DNA from: Microvirga arsenatis
GTDB taxonomy: Bacteria; Pseudomonadota; Alphaproteobacteria; Rhizobiales; Beijerinckiaceae
Direction: 5' to 3'
NCBI RefSeq assembly: GCF_009910705.1
Contig: NZ_JAAAXJ010000007.1
Span: 62,001-126,000 of the forward strand
DNA: 64,000 nucleotides
Shown: piece by piece, positions 34,248-44,704 of the stretch
Numbering within the stretch: the stretch's first letter is position 1
Layout: every line of letters begins with the position of its first letter
Made by a program: the position numbers and the translations under genes
The notes under the pieces: generated by a model
The model's input: the letters and a program-made list of their open reading frames with translations, nothing else
The model's database searches: none
What the model was told of the DNA's origin: nothing

Positions 34248-34409
34248 TCACATGGGACGCTGCAGGACGCCGGGCCCGAGCTTGGCGATCGTGACCACGT
34301 AGAACAGCAGCACGAGCGCCCCGAGCGTGAGAGCCAGGGCGAGAGAGCGCTTGCGGCGGCGCTTCTGCTCCTCGGGGGTCAGGCTCTGGGGGGCTTTGCG
34401 GTCCGCCAT
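34248..34409 (-). CDS. Small single-helix protein of the cox cluster (CoxF-like)
   Basis: 53 residues. The N-terminal basic segment TPEEQKRRRKRS is followed by one membrane helix (LALALTLGALVLLFYVVTIAKLG) and a short tail. Its size, its single helix and its position between ctaB and ctaG match the 'CoxF' or hypothetical small protein found there in Rhizobiales. No activity is known. It starts 4 bases after the ctaB stop, so it is co-transcribed, and it is short enough to be missed by automatic callers. Confidence 0.8.
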   Translation of the reverse strand: MADRKAPQSLTPEEQKRRRKRSLALALTLGALVLLFYVVTIAKLGPGVLQRPM

Positions 34410-34413
34410 CGCA

Positions 34414-35370
34414 TCACCCCAGGACCGGCCGGAAGAGGCCGAAGCCGTGCTCCGCGAGCAGGGTTGCGAAGAGCAGGAACAGGTACAGGATCGAGAAGCC
34501 GAAGAGCTGCTGGGCCACCCGCATCGCCGGCTCGCCCTCCCGCAGGCGATAGACCTGGACGGCGAGCGCCAGCATGCCCAGGCCGCCGACGAAGGAGACG
34601 AGCGCATAGGCAAGGCCGCCGAAGCCCAGGGCCACGGGAACCATGCCGAGCGGCGCCAGGAGGATCGTATAGGCCAGGATCTGGAAGCGGGTGGCATCGG
34701 GGCCGGCCACGTTCGGCATCATCGGGATGCCGGCCCGCTCGTAGTCGCCGGACTTCACCAGGGCGAGCGCCCAGAAGTGGGGCGGCGTCCACATGAAGAT
34801 GATCGCGAAGAGAACGATGCTGTCGAGGGATACCTGGCCGGTGACGGCGGCCTGCGCCACCACGGGGGGGAGGGCGCCCGCCGCGCCGCCGATGACGATG
34901 TTCTGCGGCGTCGAGCGCTTCAGCCAGATCGAATAGACGACCACGTAGAAGAAGATGGTGAAGGCGAGCAGGCCCGCCGCCAGCCAGTTGCTCACGAGCC
35001 CGAGAATGATCACCGAGCCGGCCGACAGCGTGATGCCGAAGGCGAGGGCCTCGCCGGGCTGGATCTTGCCGGCCGGGATCGGGCGCTTCGCCGTGCGGGT
35101 CATCACCGCGTCGATATCCGCATCCCACCACATGTTGAGGCAGCCGGAGGCGCCGCCGCCGACGGCGATCATCAGGAGGGAGACGAAGGCCACGACCGGG
35201 TGGACGTTGGACGGGCTCACGACCATGCCGACGAGCGCCGTGAAGACGACGAGGAACATCACGCGCGGCTTCAGGAGGGCGAAGAAGTCGGACACGTCCC
35301 CCTGCGACAGGCCTGCCGTGGCAAGGCTTTCGGCTCGGGCTTCGGTCAGGCTGTTCGACATGGTGCTCAT
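34414..35370 (-). CDS. ctaB: Protoheme IX farnesyltransferase (heme O synthase)
   Basis: 318 residues with nine predicted helices of the UbiA superfamily. The first Asp-rich motif is [19 protein letters not shown], and the second is the loop around [17 protein letters not shown]. It attaches a farnesyl group to heme B as the first step to heme A for subunit I. A hairpin separates it from coxA, but the genes remain collinear. The start is uncertain by a few codons (35370 or 35361). Confidence 0.97.
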   Translation of the reverse strand: MSTMSNSLTEARAESLATAGLSQGDVSDFFALLKPRVMFLVVFTALVGMVVSPSNVHPVVAFVSLLMIAVGGGASGCLNMWWDADIDAVMTRTAKRPIPAGKIQPGEALAFGITLSAGSVIILGLVSNWLAAGLLAFTIFFYVVVYSIWLKRSTPQNIVIGGAAGALPPVVAQAAVTGQVSLDSIVLFAIIFMWTPPHFWALALVKSGDYERAGIPMMPNVAGPDATRFQILAYTILLAPLGMVPVALGFGGLAYALVSFVGGLGMLALAVQVYRLREGEPAMRVAQQLFGFSILYLFLLFATLLAEHGFGLFRPVLG

Positions 35371-35466
35371 CACAAAAATCCGAAATGCCGGGACGAGGCC
35401 GAAAAAGCCTCCGGATGATCGGCTCCTCGCCGGAAGGCTTGAGGAAATCCCAAGCCCTCAGGGGAG

Positions 35467-35494
35467 GAGCGGGCGGCCCTAAGCCGCCCGGCTC
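35467..35494 (-). terminator. Hairpin between coxA and ctaB
   Basis: GGGCGGC-CCTAA-GCCGCCC with flanking GAGC/GCTC pairing, 9-36 bases after the coxA stop on the minus strand, with no T-tract. It probably attenuates or stabilises the coxBA message relative to the assembly genes. Confidence 0.5.
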
Positions 35495-35502
35495 GCTTGT
35501 TC

Positions 35503-37143
<1,641 letters not shown>

Positions 37144-37148
37144 TCAGA

Positions 37149-38006
37149 TTACTGAGCGTTCGCGAACTTGACGGGAGCCGGGCTGTCCGTGGAAGCATAA
37201 CGCTGCTTCGCCTCGGCGAGCCAAGCGGCATATTGCTGCTCGCTCACGACGCGGACCTCGATCGGCATGTAAGGATGGCCGTTGCCGCAGAGCTCCGAGC
37301 ACTGGCCGTAATAGACGCCCTCCCGCTCGGCTTTGAACCAGACCTCGTTCAGGCGGCCCGGAATGGCGTCGATCTTGAAGTAGAAGGACGGCACCGTGAA
37401 GGAATGCATCACGTCGGCCGAGGTGACCTGAACCCGCACGACCTTGCCCACCGGCACCACCATGGCGTTGTCGACGCCCAGCAGGCGCGGCTGGTCGGGC
37501 TTGCGGTCCTTGTCCTCGGTGATCATGTTCGAATCGAACTTGAAGCCGCCGCCCTGATCGGCCGGGTACTCGTAGCCCCAGTACCAGGAATAGCCCGTCA
37601 CCTTCACCACGAGATCGGCCTGCGGCGGCACGAGCTGCTGGCGCAGGAGGCGGAAGGAGGGGATGGCGATCGCCACGAGGATCAGGACTGGGATGATGGT
37701 CCAGGCCACCTCGAGCAGGGTGTTGTGGGTGGTCTTCGAGGGAACCGGGTTCTTCCGCTCGTTGAAGCGGGCGATCACCACCAGGAGCAGGGCCAGCACG
37801 AAGAGGCAGATCGCGGTGATGAGCCAGACCAGGTAGGTGTGGAAGTTGGAGACGCTCTGTCCCAGCTCCGTGACCATTTCCTGCATGCCGGTTTCCCAGG
37901 GGGAGGGCTGGCCGGCGGCGGCCCACGCCTCACTTATGCCCAAGACGAGTGCGACCGCTGCCGTGGAGAGGGCGGTCACCGATCGACGTCCAGTCTCGAT
38001 CCGCAT
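37149..38006 (-). CDS. coxB: Cytochrome c oxidase subunit II
   Basis: 285 residues. A signal peptide (TALSTAAVALVLGISEAWAA) and two membrane helices (FHTYLVWLITAICLFVLALL and TLLEVAWTIIPVLILVAIAI) precede the periplasmic CuA cupredoxin domain. CuA ligands are in CSELCGNGHPYM (C-x3-C-x3-H-x2-M) and in VMHSFTVPSF. It accepts electrons from cytochrome c. It is the first gene of the minus-strand cox cluster. The start at 38006 gives a normal signal peptide; the frame extends upstream into noncoding sequence. Confidence 0.97.
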   Translation of the reverse strand: MRIETGRRSVTALSTAAVALVLGISEAWAAAGQPSPWETGMQEMVTELGQSVSNFHTYLVWLITAICLFVLALLLVVIARFNERKNPVPSKTTHNTLLEVAWTIIPVLILVAIAIPSFRLLRQQLVPPQADLVVKVTGYSWYWGYEYPADQGGGFKFDSNMITEDKDRKPDQPRLLGVDNAMVVPVGKVVRVQVTSADVMHSFTVPSFYFKIDAIPGRLNEVWFKAEREGVYYGQCSELCGNGHPYMPIEVRVVSEQQYAAWLAEAKQRYASTDSPAPVKFANAQ

Positions 38007-38311
38007 CGGCGTTCCAAAGCTCCTAGATAGGGTGGCCGTTGGCCACGAAGGCATCGGGCAGGGGTGCAGGCGTGCGAAATGGGGTGTTCCGGCCTGCGCC
38101 ACCACCTTTTTGATCTGCGTCAAAGATCACAGGATGCGTCCAAGCGCAACGGTTCTGACGTCGCAATTTATGCGTCATAACCGCCAAAAAGCGTTTCTGT
38201 CTTCCAAACGGTCCCTCTCGCTTGACATCGCGCCCCCTGCCATGGTCCCAACGGGCCAAAGACGGAACGCAGCGGCGGCACGCCGCGTCCCTTGATCCAA
38301 GGGGTTAACGG
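38007..38311. other. Divergent promoter region between coxB and the IalB-like gene
   Basis: 305 bases with no gene. It must hold the promoter of the oxidase cluster on the minus strand and that of the IalB-like gene on the plus strand. I see no operator-like palindrome strong enough to report. Confidence 0.4.
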
Positions 38312-38836
38312 ATGGAGAGACCGATGGGCGCATCGCAGTGGGTTCGCCATGGCGCAGCGGCAGTCCTGGGGCTCGCGGCCCTGTTCGGCGCCAGCGGAGC
38401 CGGCGCTCAGGGCATGGTCAAGAACACCTACGGCGACTGGCAGATGCGCTGCGAGACGCCCGCGGGAGCCACCGCCGAGCAATGCGCCCTCGTGCAGAAC
38501 GTGGTCGCCGAAGACCGGCCGAACGTGACCCTCGTCATTATCGTGTTGAAAACCGCCGACGGCAAAAGCCGCCTCCTGCGCGTCGTCGCGCCGCTCGGTA
38601 TTCTGCTGCCCTCGGGGCTCGGCCTCAAGATCGACCAGACGGATATCGGCCGGGCGGGCTTCGTCCGCTGCCTGGCCTCCGGCTGCGTGGCCGAGGTCGT
38701 GATGGAGGACAGCCTGATCAACCAGATGAAGACCGGCCAGGCGGCCACCTTCATCGTCTTCCAGACGCCCGAGGAGGGGATCGGCATCCCGGTCTCCCTC
38801 AACGGATTCGCGGCCGGGTTCGACGCCCTGCCGTAA
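38312..38836 (+). CDS. Invasion-associated locus B (IalB) family protein
   Basis: 174 residues. The signal peptide HGAAAVLGLAALFGASGAGAQ predicts export. The mature domain has NTYGDWQMRCETPAG, CALVQNVVAEDRPNVTLVIIV, and LLPSGLGLKIDQTDIGRAGFVRCLASGCVAEV with the paired cysteines of the family. IalB was named in Bartonella, but homologues are widespread in free-living Rhizobiales and their role is unknown. It is followed after 28 bases by a lipoprotein gene and is probably co-transcribed with it. Confidence 0.92.
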   Translation: MERPMGASQWVRHGAAAVLGLAALFGASGAGAQGMVKNTYGDWQMRCETPAGATAEQCALVQNVVAEDRPNVTLVIIVLKTADGKSRLLRVVAPLGILLPSGLGLKIDQTDIGRAGFVRCLASGCVAEVVMEDSLINQMKTGQAATFIVFQTPEEGIGIPVSLNGFAAGFDALP

Positions 38837-38864
38837 GAACAGGTTAGAAGGTGGGGGAACATCG

Positions 38865-39449
38865 ATGAGGATGGAGTGGGGCCGCAAGGCCGGATGGACG
38901 TTCGCCGTGCTCGGCCTGTCGGCCTTGACCGGCTGCAGCGGGGCGCCGGGCGAGAGAGGCTTCGGCTTGGGCGACATGCTGCTCACCGCGGGCACGACCC
39001 TTCCGCCGGCCCAGGCGGCCGCGATCGGGGAGGTCTATTGTCCCACCGTGGATATCGTGGACGGCGGCTCGGCCCTGCAGGTCCGCGGCGGCGGTGAGGA
39101 CGGCTCCATCCGCAGCCAGGTCGCCCTCGGCGAGGTCGCCCGCGAGTGCATCGGCCAGCTGGACGGCTCGACCCTGGTCAAGGTCGGCGTCGAGGCAAGG
39201 GCGCTCCTCGGCGTCGGCGGCTCCTCCGGACGCTTCGACGTCCCGGTTCAGATCGTGGTCAAGGACGGCTCGACCGTCTTCGCCAACCGCTCGCGGCGCG
39301 TGGCGGCCGTCATTCCCGCGGGCCAGAGCCAGACCACCGTCTCGGTGATCGAGGAGGGCATCGTGGTTCCGGCCGCCTATGCCAACAGCTTCGAGATCGA
39401 GGTCGGGCTCGGCGGCCGGGCCGCCCCGGCCGGACGGCGGCGCAGCTAA
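38865..39449 (+). CDS. Predicted lipoprotein of unknown function
   Basis: 194 residues. The N-terminal signal ends in a lipobox LTGC (about 22-25). The mature part is rich in beta-forming residues (SALQVRGGGEDGSIRSQVALGE, VKVGVEARALLGVGG, VPVQIVVKDG) and contains two further cysteines (VYCPTV and RECIGQ). I do not recognise the family. GTGGGGG precedes the ATG. The position after the IalB-like gene suggests an envelope role for both, without further evidence. Confidence 0.75.
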   Translation: MRMEWGRKAGWTFAVLGLSALTGCSGAPGERGFGLGDMLLTAGTTLPPAQAAAIGEVYCPTVDIVDGGSALQVRGGGEDGSIRSQVALGEVARECIGQLDGSTLVKVGVEARALLGVGGSSGRFDVPVQIVVKDGSTVFANRSRRVAAVIPAGQSQTTVSVIEEGIVVPAAYANSFEIEVGLGGRAAPAGRRRS

Positions 39450-39452
39450 GCT

Positions 39453-40757
39453 TCAGGAGAGCACGGCCGCGCCCGTCCGCTGATTGAGGGGGGCGGCCAG
39501 CACCTTGTCGATGCGGCGCTCGTCGAGGTCCACCACCTCGAAGCGCCAGCCGAGGGTCTCCACGTGCTCGCCCGTGGCGGGCAGGTGCTGCAGCTCGCTG
39601 ATCACCAGGCCGCCGACCGTGTGGTAGCTGCGGTTCTCGGGCAGCGCGACACCCAGGATCTCGGCCATTTCGTCCACCGGCATGGACCCTGCGAGCAGCC
39701 AGGAGCCGTCCTCCCGCCGCACGGCGTCCGCTTCCGTTGCCTCGCCGCCGGAGCGGAAGGCGCCCACGATGGCCTCGAGCGCGTCGGCCGGGGTCACCAC
39801 CCCTTCGAAATGACCGTACTCGTCGTGGACGAGGGCCATGGGCACCGCGGCGTCGCGCAGAATGGCCAGGGCGTCGAGGGCGTCGAGGGTGTCCGGAATG
39901 ACGGGGGCTGCCTGCAGATGCCTGCGGATGTCGAGCGGCTGGCCGGAGAGCATGGCCGCCAGAAGCTCCCGCGACTGGACGACGCCCACGATGTTGTCGG
40001 GCGTGCCCTCGCTCACCGGCAGGCGCGAATGCGGGGTCTCGATCAGCACCTGGCGGATCGCCTCCTCGCCATCCTCCATGTCGATCCAGTCCACGTCCGT
40101 GCGCGGCGTCATGAGCCCGCGCACCGTCCGGTCTCCGAGGCGGAGCACGCCGGCGATCATGCGCCGCTCCTCCTCCTCGATCACGCCGGCGCTCTCGGCC
40201 TCGCCGACGAGCATCTTGATCTCCTCTTCCGTCACCGTCGCGCCGTCGTCGGACTTGGTGCCGAACAGGCTGAAAATGAAGCTGGTGGAGGCGTTCAGGA
40301 GCCAGACGGCGGGGGCTGCGGCCTTGGACAGGACCAGCATCATCGGGGCCATGGCGCACGCGATGCCCTCCGGATGCCGAAGGGCAAGCTGCTTGGGCAC
40401 GAGCTCGCCGATCACGATGGAGAGATAGGTGATGATGCCGATGACGAGGCCGTAGCCCAGGGGCTCGGCCGCGCCGTCGGGCATGCCCTGGCTTTCGAAG
40501 AATCCCGTCAGCCTGGCGCCGAGCGCCGCGCCCGAGAAGGCGCCGGCCAGGATGCCGACCAGGGTGATGCCGATCTGGACCGTGGAGAGGAAGCGGCCCG
40601 AATCCTCCATGAGGGTCAGGGCCGTGCTGGCGCCCGAGCGCCCCTGCTCGGCCATGGCCTTCAGGCGGGGCCTGCGGGCGGAGACGATGGCAAGTTCGGA
40701 AAGGGCGAAGACGCCGTTGAGGGCGACGAGAGCGATGGCGATGATCAGTTCGAGCAA
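39453..40757 (-). CDS. CNNM/CorC-type membrane protein (DUF21-CBS-CorC_HlyC)
   Basis: 434 residues. A DUF21 membrane domain (about 1-190) contains LSELAIVSARRPRL, VQIGITLVGILAGAFSGAALG and IGELVPKQLALRHPE. Two CBS domains follow (VRGLMTPRTDVDWIDMED and APVIPDTLDALDALAILRD), then the C-terminal CorC_HlyC domain with YHTVGGLVISELQHLPATGE. These proteins are implicated in Mg2+/Co2+ transport or resistance; 'hemolysin' is an old label. It is convergent with the lipoprotein gene, leaving 3 bases between the stops, and is divergent from the glycine operon. Confidence 0.94.
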   Translation of the reverse strand: MLELIIAIALVALNGVFALSELAIVSARRPRLKAMAEQGRSGASTALTLMEDSGRFLSTVQIGITLVGILAGAFSGAALGARLTGFFESQGMPDGAAEPLGYGLVIGIITYLSIVIGELVPKQLALRHPEGIACAMAPMMLVLSKAAAPAVWLLNASTSFIFSLFGTKSDDGATVTEEEIKMLVGEAESAGVIEEEERRMIAGVLRLGDRTVRGLMTPRTDVDWIDMEDGEEAIRQVLIETPHSRLPVSEGTPDNIVGVVQSRELLAAMLSGQPLDIRRHLQAAPVIPDTLDALDALAILRDAAVPMALVHDEYGHFEGVVTPADALEAIVGAFRSGGEATEADAVRREDGSWLLAGSMPVDEMAEILGVALPENRSYHTVGGLVISELQHLPATGEHVETLGWRFEVVDLDERRIDKVLAAPLNQRTGAAVLS

Positions 40758-40921
40758 CGATGCCAGGAGCTGCCGACCGGATCAGGCCGCGCTTTCCCCT
40801 TCTGTGACAGATGGCCCTAAGATGGAGCCTGGCAGGCCCCGCGTCAATTAAAGGGTGAACAGGGCTGCCCTGCTTTGTTGACAGGACCGCAATTCCTCTT
40901 CAGAGCTAGACCCAGCCGATG

Positions 40922-41112
40922 ATCCCCGCGGAAGAGACCGGACGACCGTCCGGCGCCGAAGGCGCAACCGCCCCGGAAACGCTCAGGCCAAAGGACCGCG
41001 CGGGAGCTGGCACTCTGGAAAGCGGCGACGTTTGAAAACGTCGTCCACCGACGGGCGTAACCTTGGGCTTCGGCCTAAGGGAAATCTCTCAGGTCTCGGG
41101 ACAGAGGGGGCG
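40922..41112 (+). ncRNA. Tandem glycine riboswitch upstream of gcvT
   Basis: Two adjacent glycine aptamers are visible. The first (about 40927-41000) has GCGGAAGAGACCGG, CGCCGAAGGCGCAACCGCCCC and GAAACGCTCAGGCCAAAGGACCG. The second (about 41010-41110) has ACTCTGGAAAGCGG, CACCGACGGGCGTAACCTT and GGAAATCTCTCAGGT followed by CAGAGGGGG. The paired 'AGGCCAAAGGACCG' and 'CTCAGGT' blocks with the final CAGAGGGG are hallmarks of the class. TTGACA at 40878-40883 is a candidate -35. Glycine binding normally turns the downstream cleavage genes on. Confidence 0.95.
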
Positions 41113-41164
41113 CAAAGAGGCGGGCCGCAGGGCTCGTTGGAACGCGCACCTTTGAGGGACACCG

Positions 41165-42307
41165 ATGGCCGAGCCAGTGCACAGCGACGAGCCGCTCCTG
41201 ACAACTCCGCTCCATGCCGAGCACGTGGCGCTCGGCGCCCGCATGGTGCCCTTCGCCGGCTACGACATGCCGGTGCAGTATCCCACCGGCATCCTGACCG
41301 AGCACAACTGGACCCGCGAGCATGCGGGGCTGTTCGACGTGTCGCATATGGGCCAGGCGGCCCTCGGCGGGCCGGATCACGAAACCACGGCCCGCGCGCT
41401 CGAGGCGCTGATCCCGGCCGACATCGTCAACCTCAAGCCCGGCCAGCAGCGCTATTCGCAGCTTTTGGACGAGAATGGCGGCATCCTCGACGACCTGATG
41501 GTGACGCGCCCCACCACCGATGAGGAGAAGGGCTACATCTATCTCGTCGTCAACGCCTCCATGAAGGAGGCGGACTATGCCCACATCCAGGCGCGGCTGC
41601 CGCAGGGCGTGACGCTCGTGCGCGGCGACGACCGGGCTCTGCTCGCGCTCCAGGGCCCTTCCGCCGAAGGCGTGCTGGCCCGCCTCGGCAGCGGCGCCGT
41701 GAACCTGAGCTTCATGATGTCCGGGTGGTTCGAGATCGCAGGCCTGCGCTGCCACGTCTCCCGGTCCGGCTACACGGGAGAGGATGGGTTCGAAATTTCC
41801 GTCAAGTCCGATGATGCCGTCGCATTGTGGCGCGCGCTCCTCGCCGATCCCGATGTGAAGCCCATCGGTCTCGGCGCGCGCGACTCGCTGCGCCTCGAAG
41901 CGGGCCTGTGCCTCTACGGCCACGACATCGACCCCACCACCTCGCCCATCGAGGCCGGCCTCACCTGGTCGATCCAGAAGCGCCGCCGCGAGGAGGGGGG
42001 CTTTCCCGGTGCCGCGCGCATCCAGCGCGAGCTGAAGGAGGGTCCGGCCCGCGTGCGGGTCGGCATCCGGCCGGAGGGCCGCGCGCCGGCCCGCGAGGGC
42101 ACCGTGATCACCACGCCCGACGGGCGCGAGGTCGGCATCGTCACCTCCGGCGGCTTCGGCCCCACGGTCAACGGCCCGGTCGCCATGGGCTATGTGGCCA
42201 GGGACGTCTCCTCTGTCGGAACGGACCTTCATCTGATCGTTCGCGGCAAGCCGCTGCCCGCCAAGGTCGCGGCCATGCCGTTCGCACCCCATCGCTACAA
42301 GCGCTGA
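41165..42307 (+). CDS. gcvT: Glycine cleavage T protein (aminomethyltransferase)
   Basis: 380 residues. It transfers the methylene group from the aminomethyl-lipoyl H protein to tetrahydrofolate, releasing ammonia. Landmarks are [17 protein letters not shown], the folate-site aspartate in [25 protein letters not shown] and [20 protein letters not shown]. It is the first gene after the riboswitch, with the ATG about 50 bases beyond the second aptamer. The length is normal. Confidence 0.97.
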   Translation: MAEPVHSDEPLLTTPLHAEHVALGARMVPFAGYDMPVQYPTGILTEHNWTREHAGLFDVSHMGQAALGGPDHETTARALEALIPADIVNLKPGQQRYSQLLDENGGILDDLMVTRPTTDEEKGYIYLVVNASMKEADYAHIQARLPQGVTLVRGDDRALLALQGPSAEGVLARLGSGAVNLSFMMSGWFEIAGLRCHVSRSGYTGEDGFEISVKSDDAVALWRALLADPDVKPIGLGARDSLRLEAGLCLYGHDIDPTTSPIEAGLTWSIQKRRREEGGFPGAARIQRELKEGPARVRVGIRPEGRAPAREGTVITTPDGREVGIVTSGGFGPTVNGPVAMGYVARDVSSVGTDLHLIVRGKPLPAKVAAMPFAPHRYKR

Positions 42308-42332
42308 CATCACCATCAAGAGGGAATTCATC

Positions 42333-42707
42333 ATGACCACGCGCTACACCAAGGATCACGAATACATCCGCGTCGAAGGCGATGCCGGCATCGTCGGCAT
42401 CTCCGACTATGCCCAGGGCCAGCTCGGCGACGTGGTGTTCGTGGAGCTGCCGAGCGTCGGCAAGACCCTGTCGAAGGGCGACGAGGCGGCCGTCGTCGAG
42501 AGCGTGAAGGCCGCGAGCGAGGTCTATGCGCCCGTCTCCGGCGAGGTCGTCGAGGTCAACAGCGAGCTCGAATCCTCTCCCGGCACCGTCAACGAGGATC
42601 CGGCCGGCCGCGGCTGGTTCATGAAGATCCGCCTCACGGATCCGAGCGAGCTCGACGGCCTCATGACCGAAGAGCAGTACCAGGAATTCGTGAAGTCGAT
42701 CTCGTGA
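42333..42707 (+). CDS. gcvH: Glycine cleavage H protein
   Basis: 124 residues. The lipoyl carrier of the glycine cleavage complex. The lipoylated lysine is K59 in [22 protein letters not shown] at the start and [16 protein letters not shown] [12 protein letters not shown] after the lysine are standard. AAGAGGGA lies 9 bases ahead of the ATG. It is followed by a palindromic element before the OsmC gene. Confidence 0.98.
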   Translation: MTTRYTKDHEYIRVEGDAGIVGISDYAQGQLGDVVFVELPSVGKTLSKGDEAAVVESVKAASEVYAPVSGEVVEVNSELESSPGTVNEDPAGRGWFMKIRLTDPSELDGLMTEEQYQEFVKSIS

Positions 42708-42732
42708 CGTCACGCGTTCAACCAAACTCTGG

Positions 42733-42839
42733 CCTCATCCTGAGGAGCCCACGCAGTGGGCGTCTCGAAGGAGGGTCCAGAGAGCACTGGAGGCGCCTCG
42801 CCCTTCGAGACGGACCTGGCGGTCCTCCTCAGGGTGAGG
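42733..42839. repeat. Intergenic inverted-repeat element inside the gcv operon
   Basis: The outer arms CCTCATCCTGAGGAG (42733-42747) and CTCCTCAGGGTGAGG (42825-42839) are inverted with one or two mismatches. The inner arms CGTCTCGAAG (42761-42770) and CTTCGAGACG (42803-42812) are perfect. This is a nested palindrome of a type dispersed in Rhizobiales genomes. Transcribed, it would fold into a long hairpin between gcvH and the OsmC gene. Confidence 0.78.
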
Positions 42840-42869
42840 CTCAGTTGGATATCTAAGTCAGGCACGACG

Positions 42870-43346
42870 ATGGCGCACGAATATAGGGCGACGATCCGCT
42901 GGAGGCGGGGAGAGGACGAGATCTTCTCCGACAACCGCTACAGCCGCGGACACGTCTGGAGCTTCGATGGAGGCGTCACGGTTCCCGGCTCCGCATCGCC
43001 CTCCGTCGTGCCGCTGCCGCTCTCCCGGGAGGATGCGGTCGATCCGGAAGAAGCCTTCGTCGCTGCGGTGTCGAGCTGCCACATGCTCACCTTCCTGTCG
43101 ATCGCCGCCAAGAAGCGCTTTGTCGTCGATCTTTACGAGGACAAAGCGCTCGGCATCATGACGAAGAACGCGAACGGCAAGCTGTTCGTCTCCAAGGTTA
43201 CCCTGGATCCCAAGATCGAATTCTCGGGCGACAGAGTTCCGACGCCCGAGCAGATCGCCGACATGCATCACCTCGCCCACAAGGAATGCTTCATCGCCAA
43301 CTCCGTGCTCACGGAGATCGTGGTGGCGGGCATTCCCTCGCACTAG
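42870..43346 (+). CDS. OsmC/Ohr-family hydroperoxide-reductase-like protein
   Basis: 158 residues starting [14 protein letters not shown]. The two cysteines of the OsmC fold are in [15 protein letters not shown] and HKECFIANS, spaced as in thiol-dependent OsmC peroxidases. [10 protein letters not shown] is the domain-swapping helix region. It lies between gcvH and gcvPA, 17 bases before the latter, so it is probably read with the glycine operon; any biochemical link is not known. The start at 42870 is chosen because sequence upstream is the palindromic element. Confidence 0.9.
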   Translation: MAHEYRATIRWRRGEDEIFSDNRYSRGHVWSFDGGVTVPGSASPSVVPLPLSREDAVDPEEAFVAAVSSCHMLTFLSIAAKKRFVVDLYEDKALGIMTKNANGKLFVSKVTLDPKIEFSGDRVPTPEQIADMHHLAHKECFIANSVLTEIVVAGIPSH

Positions 43347-43363
43347 CCCAAGGTTTTCAGCCG

Positions 43364-44704
43364 ATGCGTTATTTGCCCCTCTCCGACACCGACCGCAGCG
43401 AGATGCTCGCGCGGATCGGCGTCAAGCATGTCGATGAGCTGTTCGCCGACGTGCCGAAGAGCCTGCTCCTGAAGGAGCCGGTGGATCTGCCGCGCCGCAA
43501 GGGCGAGCTGGAGGTGGAGCGGATCCTCTCCCGCATGTCCGCCAAGAACATCCCGGCCTCGAGCGTGCCGTTCTTCGTCGGCGCCGGCGCCTACAAGCAC
43601 CATGTGCCGGCGACCGTCGATCACCTGATCCAGCGCTCCGAATTCCTGACGAGCTACACGCCGTATCAGCCGGAGATCGCCCAAGGCACGCTGCAGTACC
43701 TCTTCGAGTTCCAGACTCAAGTGGCCGCGCTCACCGGCATGGAGGTGGCGAACGCCTCCATGTATGACGGCTCCACCGGCACGGGCGAGGCGGTGCTCAT
43801 GGCGCACCGGGTCACCAAGCGCCGCAAGGCGGTGCTCTCGGGCGGCCTGCACCCGCATTACGCCGACGTGGTGCGGACGCTCTCGGAGATGTCGAGCGAC
43901 GAGGTCGTCACCATGGCCCCGGACGTGGACGCCGCCGAGGACATCCTCTCGCAGATCGACGACAGCACCTCCTGCGTGGTCGTGCAGTCGCCGGACGTGT
44001 TCGGCAACGTGCGGGATCTCAAGCCCATCGCCGACAAGGCGCACCAGCACGGCGCGCTGCTGATCGCCGTGTTCACGGAGGCCGTCTCGCTGGGCCTGCT
44101 CAAGTCGCCCGGCAGCATGGGAGCCGACATCGTGGTGGGCGAGGGCCAGTCCATCGGCAATGCGCTGAATTTCGGTGGGCCCTATGTCGGCCTCTTCGCC
44201 ACGCAGTCGAAGTTCATCCGCCAGATGCCGGGCCGCCTCTGCGGCGAGACGGTGGACGCGGACGGCAATCGCGGCTTCGTGCTCACGCTCTCGACGCGCG
44301 AGCAGCATATCCGCCGCGACAAGGCGACCTCGAACATCTGCACCAATTCGGGCCTCTGCTCGCTTGCCTTCACCATCCACATGACCCTGCTCGGGGAGAA
44401 GGGCCTCACACGCCTGGCGCGCATCAACCATGCCAATGCAGTGAAGCTGGCCGATCAGCTGGCCTCCGTGAAGGGCGTCGAGGTTCTCAACAAGACGTTC
44501 TTCAACGAGTTCACCGTGAAGCTCGCCAAGCCCGCGGCCGAAGTCGTCGAACGCTTGGTCGAGAAGGGCGTGCTCGCGGGCGTGCCCGTGTCGCGTCTCC
44601 TGCCTGGCGCCGGCCTCGACAACCTGTTGCTCGTGGCCTCCACCGAAGTGAACACCGATGATGATCGCGCGGCCCTGTGCGCCGCCTTGAAGGAGGTTCT
44701 GTGA
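43364..44704 (+). CDS. gcvPA: Glycine dehydrogenase (decarboxylating) subunit 1
   Basis: 446 residues. It corresponds to the N-terminal half of the P protein: [39 protein letters not shown], the [14 protein letters not shown] block and [15 protein letters not shown] near the end. It forms the non-PLP-binding partner of the alpha2beta2 decarboxylase. The stop overlaps the gcvPB start by one base (TGATG), which ensures equal synthesis. The start at 43364 is the conserved MRYLP. Confidence 0.97.
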   Translation: MRYLPLSDTDRSEMLARIGVKHVDELFADVPKSLLLKEPVDLPRRKGELEVERILSRMSAKNIPASSVPFFVGAGAYKHHVPATVDHLIQRSEFLTSYTPYQPEIAQGTLQYLFEFQTQVAALTGMEVANASMYDGSTGTGEAVLMAHRVTKRRKAVLSGGLHPHYADVVRTLSEMSSDEVVTMAPDVDAAEDILSQIDDSTSCVVVQSPDVFGNVRDLKPIADKAHQHGALLIAVFTEAVSLGLLKSPGSMGADIVVGEGQSIGNALNFGGPYVGLFATQSKFIRQMPGRLCGETVDADGNRGFVLTLSTREQHIRRDKATSNICTNSGLCSLAFTIHMTLLGEKGLTRLARINHANAVKLADQLASVKGVEVLNKTFFNEFTVKLAKPAAEVVERLVEKGVLAGVPVSRLLPGAGLDNLLLVASTEVNTDDDRAALCAALKEVL

